This document shows positions 14,569 through 19,750 of a stretch of DNA of 19,750 nt, in pieces (the first letter of the stretch is position 1; every line of letters begins with the position of its first letter). Under the pieces are notes generated by a model that worked only from the letters and a program-made list of their open reading frames with translations, searched no databases and had not been told where the DNA came from. The DNA is from CAZJHX01 sp964545715 (lineage in GTDB: Bacteria > Myxococcota_A > UBA9042 > GCA-2863065). The stretch lies in the NCBI GenBank assembly GCA_964545715.1, contig CAZJHX010000184.1, positions 1 to 19,750 of the forward strand. Reading direction: 5' to 3'. The translations under genes were made by a program, and so were the position numbers.

Positions 14569-16938
14569 CTACTGCCCGGTCAGCGTTGAGCTGTGCACGA
14601 TCAGCGGCAGCGTCTTGATCGTGTAGCGAGCCGGTGCCGCCGTGTCGTTTGTAAACGTCATCTGTGCGAGCCCGCTGATCGAGTAGCCCACGCCGTTGCG
14701 GATTGTGAGCATGTCGAAGTCGTTGTAAGGGGCGCCATGTGCGTGGGTGAACAGCCGATAGGAGTTGTCTGTCCAGCTGGTGGTGTCGCCGGTGAAGAGC
14801 ACCGCGACCAGGCCGATGTTGCCGTTGTTTTTCGCCAGGCCGTTGAGGTTGTGGCTGGCGCTCTCACCGGGCTGCAGCACGGCGCTGACGTGGACCCGAC
14901 CAAAGGCCAGGGCGCGCACATTGCCGTTGACGTCCAGCTTGCTGTTGGGGTTTGGCGTGCCGATGCCGACGTTGCCTTGCAGCCAGGTCGTGACCACGCC
15001 GGCCGGGTCGTAGGGGTTGGCAGGCGGGTTGCTGTGGTTCAGGCCCAGGGAGATGTTGTTTACCGGCCCGGTCGTGATGTGAATCGAGTTGGTCAGCTTG
15101 TACTTGGCCACCTTCGCGTCCGTGGTGAAGGTGTTGCCGCCGATATACGCCTGGTTGTACTCGGCACGCACGCCGATGGCGGGGGCGAACTCCACCTCCT
15201 CGTTCCACGGGTCGGTGATGGTGTTGCCGGTGACCACGACGCCGTTGTTGGTGTGGTAGAGGTTGATGCCCATCGGGCTGGGCTCGATGATGGTGTTGCC
15301 GCTGATCACCAGGCCCTGGGTGGAGTGGATGTACAAGGCGCCGCTGATCGAGTTGTCGACCGTGCCGTAGCCCTTGATGACGTTGCCGCTGATCACGCCA
15401 GTGGCCGGCTCCGTGGCCTTGGCGACCGTGTCGTGCGCGCCGGTGAAGCCGATCCCCTGGGCGGCTGAGCCGTCGGTGACGCCGCTTTCGATGACGTTGC
15501 CCACCACCGAGATGTCGCGCGGTCCCCAGGTGGGCTTCTGACTGGCGTTATCCGCCGAGCCGATGGCGATGCCCGTGCGGCAGTTGCGCGCGACGTTGTT
15601 CACAAAGGCCAGGCGGGCGCCGCCGTGTGTGTCGTAGCCCTCCCAGGTCGGGATATCGAGGACGGTGTTGTTGGAGACGACGATGTCCGTGCTGCGCGGC
15701 GCCTCCGCCAAGGTGTCCTTTTCGTGGCGGGTCAGCGCGATGCCGTACGCGTTGGGTGACGCCACGACCTGCCGGATGTGGTTGCCCTCGACGACGCCGC
15801 GGCGGGCCGATAGCAGCATCACACCGCCGTAGTAGATGTCGTGGATGCGGTTGCCGGTGATGCGGAAGTCCACCAGGTTCTCGCCATACACGCCGTACGC
15901 GCCCAGGTTGGTCATCTCATTGCCCTCGATCCGCAGCCCGCTGAGCGGCTTGTCCAGCGGACCGATGGCGTGGATGCCGGCGGCCGGGAAGCCGCCGCTG
16001 TTGTACTGCACGCCGATGAGCTTGAGGCCGGTGATGTGCACGTCGTTTGCGGTGACGACGAGGACGTGGGTTGCCACAGTGATCTGCTTGATCCGGGCAC
16101 CTGCCGCGCGGATCGTGAGCGGCTTGTCGATCTTGAGGGGCGCCGAGATGCGGTAGGCGCCGCCCGGTGTTGGGAAGAGTACGGTGCCGCTGTCGGGCGC
16201 GGCGTCCAGAGCCGCTTGGATAGCGGCGGTGTCATCCGCGGCGCTGTCGCCCTTGGCCCCGAATGCGGTGACGTCCACGTAGGGGTGACCCGGTCCGAAC
16301 ACGGCTGAGCCGAGCTGGGTTGAGCCCGGCGCGCTCAGTGTCCCGGTGACCGTGAGATCGCCGTTGATCGTGTCTCCGGTGACGTTGACGTAGGTGGCGG
16401 CGTGATCGTCGGATCCGGCGTGCGTCGCCAGCGCCGTGGCGGCCGCCTGCGCCACGTCGTCAAGCTCGGTCTGAGTGGCGATAGCGACCCCGAGCGCGGC
16501 TTCGGCGACGCAGCCTGAGCACGAGAGCGCGGACGCCGTTGCCGCCGTATCGGCCGCACCGGCTCGCCAGGCGAACGGCACCGACAGCACCGGCCGGCGC
16601 GGCAGGAGAGCCCCGTCCTGTATTTTGACCTGCACCCAGGCGTCGTCCTTGCCGGCGAGCGCGGCAGCCGACAGCGGCTTGGGGCCCGTCTCGCCAAGGG
16701 TCAGTGAGACGACGCCGTTGTCGGGCTTGAGGTCGAAGAACGCCTCCTGCGCCAGCATGTTGCCGCCCTCTTCCGCGTCCCAGACCAGGACCTCGACCGA
16801 GACGGCGGCGGTGACCGGCTCGCCGCCCGCGTTGCGCAACAGCGCTTGCACCTGAATGTTGTCAGGGACAGCGCTCAGGCAGGGCAGGGGAGCCGTCAGC
16901 GCGATCGAGAGCAGTACAAACAGCACGTGTCTGTGCAT
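14569..16938 (-). CDS. secreted right-handed beta-helix (pectate-lyase-like) protein
   Basis: This 789-aa protein begins at ATG 16938, with GAGG at 16946-16949 seven bases upstream. A signal peptide ends near LSA (20-23). Residues 24-125 form a beta module ending LLPRRPVLSVPFAWRAG, like that of the neighbour. YVNVTGDTINGDLTVTG (183-199) is a tail-fibre-like linker. VDVTAFGAKGDSAADDTAAI (221-240) is the opening signature of the pectate-lyase-3 type beta-helix family, and dozens of helix coils follow to about 620 (ITGNRIHD, VVVSNNT, VISGNTI). NVGIGTPNPNSKLDVNGNV (656-674) is the motif that commonly precedes a C-terminal fibre domain, here about 115 residues of beta sequence. No lyase catalytic residues were identified, so it may be a sugar-cleaving enzyme or a fibrous adhesin. 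Confidence 0.9.
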   Translation of the reverse strand: MHRHVLFVLLSIALTAPLPCLSAVPDNIQVQALLRNAGGEPVTAAVSVEVLVWDAEEGGNMLAQEAFFDLKPDNGVVSLTLGETGPKPLSAAALAGKDDAWVQVKIQDGALLPRRPVLSVPFAWRAGAADTAATASALSCSGCVAEAALGVAIATQTELDDVAQAAATALATHAGSDDHAATYVNVTGDTINGDLTVTGTLSAPGSTQLGSAVFGPGHPYVDVTAFGAKGDSAADDTAAIQAALDAAPDSGTVLFPTPGGAYRISAPLKIDKPLTIRAAGARIKQITVATHVLVVTANDVHITGLKLIGVQYNSGGFPAAGIHAIGPLDKPLSGLRIEGNEMTNLGAYGVYGENLVDFRITGNRIHDIYYGGVMLLSARRGVVEGNHIRQVVASPNAYGIALTRHEKDTLAEAPRSTDIVVSNNTVLDIPTWEGYDTHGGARLAFVNNVARNCRTGIAIGSADNASQKPTWGPRDISVVGNVIESGVTDGSAAQGIGFTGAHDTVAKATEPATGVISGNVIKGYGTVDNSISGALYIHSTQGLVISGNTIIEPSPMGINLYHTNNGVVVTGNTITDPWNEEVEFAPAIGVRAEYNQAYIGGNTFTTDAKVAKYKLTNSIHITTGPVNNISLGLNHSNPPANPYDPAGVVTTWLQGNVGIGTPNPNSKLDVNGNVRALAFGRVHVSAVLQPGESASHNLNGLAKNNGNIGLVAVLFTGDTTSWTDNSYRLFTHAHGAPYNDFDMLTIRNGVGYSISGLAQMTFTNDTAAPARYTIKTLPLIVHSSTLTGQ

Positions 16939-17005
16939 CGCCAAACCTCATCTTTGTGTGACTGGATGGTACTCTCGGCGCGACGCTAGCGAAATAGGGG
17001 ATTTG

Positions 17006-17821
17006 ATGGGTTGGGAAGAGCATGTAGGTCACGAGAAGACCACTAAGCCGCTGCCGTTCGATACGGCGCGCATCGACGCGTATGTGGCCGGCATCGCAGA
17101 GACGAACCCGCGGCATCAGGCCGGTCCCGGTCGCACGGCTCCGCCGCTGGTGGTGGCCGCGAGCATCATCCCGGGCAGCGGCTCCCTGCTGATGGATGTG
17201 GGGCTGGGCGCCAAGCTGGCGCGCATCGTTCACGGCAGCATCGACATCGTGCTGAAGCGGCCGATCGTGGACGGCGACCAGCTGGCCTGCACGGCGATCT
17301 TTGACGGCATCGAGGAGAAAAGCTCCGGCGAGCTGGTCGGCTTTAGGTTTGACGTGACGGACAGCGCCGGCGAGAGCGTGGCGGACGGGGATACGCGCTA
17401 CTTCATTCGCGGCAAAAAGAAGGGGGGCGGTAGCAAGGCGCCGGTCGAGGATCCCGGAGCGCCCGACCACGAGGTGATCGAGACGGTCGTCGAGGGGCAG
17501 TCGCTGCTGTACGCGGAGGGGTCGCTGGACCGCTTTCCGATCCACACAAACCCGGACTTTGCGCGCTCGGTCGGGCTGCCGGACGTGATCCTGCATGGCA
17601 TGTGTACGCTGGCGTTTGCCACGCGGGCTGTGGTCGACAGCGTGGCGGGCGGTGACTCGGCCCGGCTTCGGCAGATCAGCGTGCGCTTCTCCAAGATGGT
17701 CTTTCATGGCGACGCGCTGACGACGCGCATGTGGGTGGACGGTGAGACGGTTCGGTTCACCACGGGCAACCAAAAGTCCGAGTTGGTGCTGATGGACGGC
17801 TGCGCTACGGTGAGTGCATGA
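17006..17821 (+). CDS. MaoC-like double hotdog hydratase
   Basis: This 271-aa cytoplasmic protein has two hotdog-fold halves. The C-terminal half (about 160-271) carries the hydratase-2 motif: YAEGSLDRFPIHTNPDFARS, with the likely catalytic Asp175 and His180, followed by LPDVILHGMC, as in R-specific enoyl-CoA hydratases and MFE-2. The N-terminal half (about 1-140) is a degenerate hotdog. The family adds water to trans-2-enoyl-CoA; the acyl chain here is unknown. ATG 17006 is preceded by AGGGG. The stop overlaps the next ATG as ATGA (17818-17821), which couples it to the thioredoxin-like selenoprotein gene, an unusual partner. Confidence 0.88.
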   Translation: MGWEEHVGHEKTTKPLPFDTARIDAYVAGIAETNPRHQAGPGRTAPPLVVAASIIPGSGSLLMDVGLGAKLARIVHGSIDIVLKRPIVDGDQLACTAIFDGIEEKSSGELVGFRFDVTDSAGESVADGDTRYFIRGKKKGGGSKAPVEDPGAPDHEVIETVVEGQSLLYAEGSLDRFPIHTNPDFARSVGLPDVILHGMCTLAFATRAVVDSVAGGDSARLRQISVRFSKMVFHGDALTTRMWVDGETVRFTTGNQKSELVLMDGCATVSA

Positions 17822-18588
17822 CGACGCGACCCACGCTCGTGATGATCGTGGCCGGTCTGCTCATGGCGTGCTCGGCTGGTACCGACGCCGAGCCGACCGC
17901 CGCGGACCCCAAGCCCGCGGATCCGGTCGAGGATCCGGTCGGGGATCCAAAGCCGGACGAGCCGGTGGTCGACGAGCAGCCTGTGGAGGAGGACCCCACG
18001 CCCGAGACAGAGGTCGATGATCCGGAGACGGACGATCCGGCCCCGGACACGGCCGCTGAGCACACCGACGCCGATGACACGACCGCCGAGGTGCCCCAGT
18101 CGCCCGACGGCGAGGGATACGGCGTGGACCAGATCGCGGCTGACTGGACCCTCAAGGACGGCGATGGCAACGACGTCAACCTGCACGACTACTACGGCAA
18201 GGTGATCTTCTTCGAAGCCGGCTCCGAGTGGTGACCCCCCTGCCGGAAACGGCTCGCCCAGTTGGGCGGTTGGCAGAAAAACCAGCTGAAGGACGCAGAG
18301 GACCTCGTCTATCTGATCGCCATGCACGCCGACAAGCAGAAGGGCCCGCCGTCGTCGTTTGCGCTGGACCGCTGGCAGCAGGAGCTGGACTTCTACGGCG
18401 ACGCGATGCTGCTCGACTTCGGGCGTGAGGTGATGGACGCCTACATGGACGCCAACCCAGGGCCCAAGTACACGCAGGCGGTGACCGTGATCATCGATCG
18501 CGACCTCACGATCCGTCGGGTGGGCGGGACCTACGACACAAAGCACAAGGTCAACCTGGACCTGCTGCTCGAGCTGTTGGCCGAGTAA
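17818..18588 (+). CDS. selenocysteine-containing thioredoxin-like lipoprotein
   Basis: Read straight through the in-frame TGA at 18232, this is one 256-aa protein. The signal peptide ends in lipobox LMAC (Cys18). An Asp/Glu/Pro-rich linker spans about 19-105. A thioredoxin/TlpA-like domain follows: ADWTLKDGDGNDVNLHDYYG, then KVIFFEAGSEW, Sec139, Pro140, Pro141, Cys142, then RKRLAQLGG. This matches the W-C-P-P-C active site of TlpA/AhpC-TSA proteins with Sec in place of the first Cys. The second half continues as an ordinary thioredoxin fold (TVIIDRDLTIRRVGG) to TAA 18586, and lacks an obvious cis-Pro before the TVIID strand. It would reduce or oxidise thiols, or act on peroxides, in the periplasm or at the outer membrane. 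It overlaps the MaoC gene by 4 bp and ends 4 bp before the ComEC-like gene. Confidence 0.88.
18232..18234 (+). other. selenocysteine codon (recoded TGA)
   Basis: The TGA is codon 139 of the thioredoxin-like gene. The frame stays open on both sides for the full length of a thioredoxin domain, and the codon falls between Trp138 and Pro-Pro-Cys, where the first catalytic Cys belongs. Confidence 0.88.
18241..18275 (+). promoter_or_regulatory. candidate bacterial SECIS hairpin
   Basis: The upper stem pairs 18255-18259 with 18264-18268 (CGCCC with GGGCG) around the loop AGTT. The loop G at 18261 is followed by U, as in the fdhF SECIS loop GGUC. It lies 27 nt after the last base of the TGA, inside the range described for bacterial SECIS elements (roughly 16-37 nt). 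A lower stem can form between 18241-18246 and 18270-18275 (four Watson-Crick and two G-U pairs), with a bulge between. Folding was by eye. Confidence 0.6.
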
Positions 18589-18592
18589 TCCA

Positions 18593-19687
18593 ATGCGCCG
18601 CGCCCTTCTGCCGCTGCTGGTCTGTGTCGCCGCAGGCTGCTCTACCTACACCGCCGCACCGCCGAAGCTGGTCGGCGACCTGTCTGAGGGCAACGACGTC
18701 TTTCGGGTTCACTTCATCGACATCGGTCAGGGCTTGTCGGCGCTGCTGGAGTTCCCGTGCGCGGCCGTGCTGATCGACGCCGGCGGCGAGCACAACGACG
18801 ACTTTCGCAGCAGTGACGCGCTGGAGGCGTATCTGGACGCCTTTTTTGCGCGCCGCGCCGACTTGAAGCGCACGCTGGCCCTGGTGCTGGCCACGCATCC
18901 GCACCTGGATCACACGCGAGGCTTTGATCGCGTGGTCGACCGCTATCGCGTGCTGAACGTGGTGACCAATGGCATGACCAAAGGCTCGGGTGGGCGGCAG
19001 CAGGCGGCGCTGCAGGCGTGGGCGCAGTCGCGTCCCGACGTCGGCTATCGAGCGATCACCGTCGACGAGATCACCGATCCGAGGGGGCTGACCGGCCCCG
19101 TGATCGACCCCGTCTCGTGCGACTCGATCGACCCGCTGCTGCGCGTCGTGTGGGGCAGGCTGGGCTACGATCCGGGCTGGGGCGGCAACCGCTACGGGCG
19201 GACGCGCTTTGCCAACGCCAACAACCACAGCGTGGTGCTGCGGGTGGACTTTGGCGAGGCGTCAGCGCTGTTTCCGGGCGACCTGGAGCCGCCGGCCGTG
19301 CGGGAGCTGCTGCAGCGAAGCAAGGGCCTCAGGGTTTTGGACGTCGACCTGTATCAGGTGTCGCATCACGGCTCGTCCAACGGTACGACGCCGGCGCTGG
19401 TGCGGGCGATGAGCCCCGAGATCGCGATCATGCCGACCGGCCCGCCGGGGCGTCACACCAAGTGGTCCGCCTGGCAGCACGGCCATCCGCGCATGCGGGT
19501 GTTGAAGATGCTGGAGCGCGGCGTCGCCGGCGAGCGCGACCCGATCAACGTGCAGGTGGGCGTCAAGCGAAAGCGCTTCGTCGGCAAGCGCATCTCACGC
19601 GCGATCTACGCTACGGGTTGGGACGGCACCGTTGTCGCGGAGGGCTGGGCTGACGGCGGCTGGCGCGTGCTGACGAGCGGTCGTTAG
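18593..19687 (+). CDS. lipoprotein with a ComEC-like metallo-beta-lactamase domain
   Basis: This 364-aa protein has a lipoprotein signal (LLVCVAAGC, Cys16) and then one hydrolase domain. VHFIDIGQGLSALLE (39-53) and VLIDAGG (59-65) match the start of the ComEC/Rec2 C-terminal domain. The metal-binding motif is THPHLDH (101-107), with His102, His104, Asp106 and His107. NNHSVVLRVDFGEASALFPGD (210-230) and LYQVSHHGSSN (253-263) are the later ComEC motifs with Asp230 and His258/259. There is no competence channel (no multi-helix membrane part) and no OB domain, so it is a free-standing exported hydrolase, possibly a phosphodiesterase or nuclease. The ATG lies 4 bp after the selenoprotein stop, so co-transcription is likely. 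The last about 70 residues are extra relative to the core domain. Confidence 0.88.
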   Translation: MRRALLPLLVCVAAGCSTYTAAPPKLVGDLSEGNDVFRVHFIDIGQGLSALLEFPCAAVLIDAGGEHNDDFRSSDALEAYLDAFFARRADLKRTLALVLATHPHLDHTRGFDRVVDRYRVLNVVTNGMTKGSGGRQQAALQAWAQSRPDVGYRAITVDEITDPRGLTGPVIDPVSCDSIDPLLRVVWGRLGYDPGWGGNRYGRTRFANANNHSVVLRVDFGEASALFPGDLEPPAVRELLQRSKGLRVLDVDLYQVSHHGSSNGTTPALVRAMSPEIAIMPTGPPGRHTKWSAWQHGHPRMRVLKMLERGVAGERDPINVQVGVKRKRFVGKRISRAIYATGWDGTVVAEGWADGGWRVLTSGR

Positions 19688-19698
19688 GAGTACTCCTA
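19685..19698. promoter_or_regulatory. 14-bp perfect palindrome over a Shine-Dalgarno
   Basis: TAGGAGTACTCCTA is identical to its reverse complement. It includes the stop codon of the preceding gene and an AGGAG ribosome site (19686-19690) that lies 8 bases before GTG 19699. In RNA it can form a 5-bp stem with loop GUAC that hides the AGGAG. Confidence 0.5.
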
Positions 19699-19750
19699 GT
19701 GGTCGATGCCGCAAATTCGTTCCTACCCGCGGGCGCCGCCGCCCGCCGCC
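19699..19750 (+). CDS. possible start of a further gene, cut by the window edge
   Basis: A GTG at 19699 follows AGGAG with 8 bases between, and reads MVDAANSFLPAGAAARR without a stop to the edge. An ATG at 19706 in another frame (MPQIRSYPRAPPPAA) is also open. Seventeen codons are too few to tell coding from chance, and no family is recognised. Confidence 0.25.
   Translation, partial: MVDAANSFLPAGAAARR

Noticed and set aside
18242..18253. GCCG-GAAA-CGGC hairpin as the SECIS element
   Set aside because: It is stable and has a G in the loop, but that G is only 12 nt after the TGA, and GAAA lacks the G-U loop pair. The AGUU hairpin just downstream fits better.
18232..18588. Reading the TGA as a true stop, with a pseudogene or a separate small gene from 18262
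   Set aside because: The downstream part has no Shine-Dalgarno, would begin in the middle of a thioredoxin fold, and is in the same frame with no other damage. The TGA also falls exactly on a catalytic Cys position, which a random nonsense mutation would rarely do. A TGC-to-TGA error or mutation remains possible and is named as a refuting test.

Overview
The window is high-GC DNA with dense coding, ATGA/GTGA overlaps within operons, many exported lipoproteins with acidic Asp/Pro-rich linkers, a sigma54 promoter beside an NtrC-type two-component system, and a probable selenocysteine-containing thioredoxin-fold lipoprotein. Together these suggest a myxobacterium-like bacterium (Myxococcota or a related former deltaproteobacterial lineage). 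That placement is inference from style; no marker gene is present.

Layout. (1) 1-3292 is the edge of a surface-polysaccharide locus: the C-terminus of a probable SAM methyltransferase, a Wzx-type flippase on the minus strand, and a divergent Wzy-type polymerase. (2) 3300-7117 is a block of unrecognised genes: one 436-aa protein, a small minus-strand zinc-ribbon membrane protein, and a tightly overlapping four-gene operon (4940-7117). Several starts here have a -10-like hexamer 6-8 nt upstream and no Shine-Dalgarno, which suggests leaderless mRNAs. (3) 7093-10760 is a sigma54 module: inverted repeat, -24/-12 promoter, an acidic exported protein made of two tandem repeats, a hairpin, then an overlapping PAS histidine kinase and NtrC-family activator. 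The activator is the obvious candidate regulator of the promoter. (4) 10770-16938 is a surface-protein region: a large lipoprotein (Asp-box propeller, two 10-Cys repeats, C-terminal beta domain), a secreted protein with a tail-fibre-style N-terminal module, and a secreted right-handed beta-helix protein with the same type of N-terminal module. (5) 17006-19687 is a plus-strand operon: a MaoC-type hydratase, the thioredoxin-like selenoprotein, and a lipoprotein form of the ComEC metallo-beta-lactamase domain. A further gene may begin at the right edge.

The most important point for a reader is 17818-18588. It is one gene, not two: the TGA at 18232-18234 sits exactly where the first cysteine of a W-C-P-P-C active site belongs and is followed by a plausible bacterial SECIS hairpin. 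Ordinary gene callers would truncate the protein before its active site and call the rest a separate hypothetical protein.

All assignments come from reading the sequence; no database search or folding program was run. Promoters, hairpins and start choices are visual matches. No tRNA, rRNA, insertion sequence or CRISPR array was seen, and no stretch longer than 300 bases lacks a gene.
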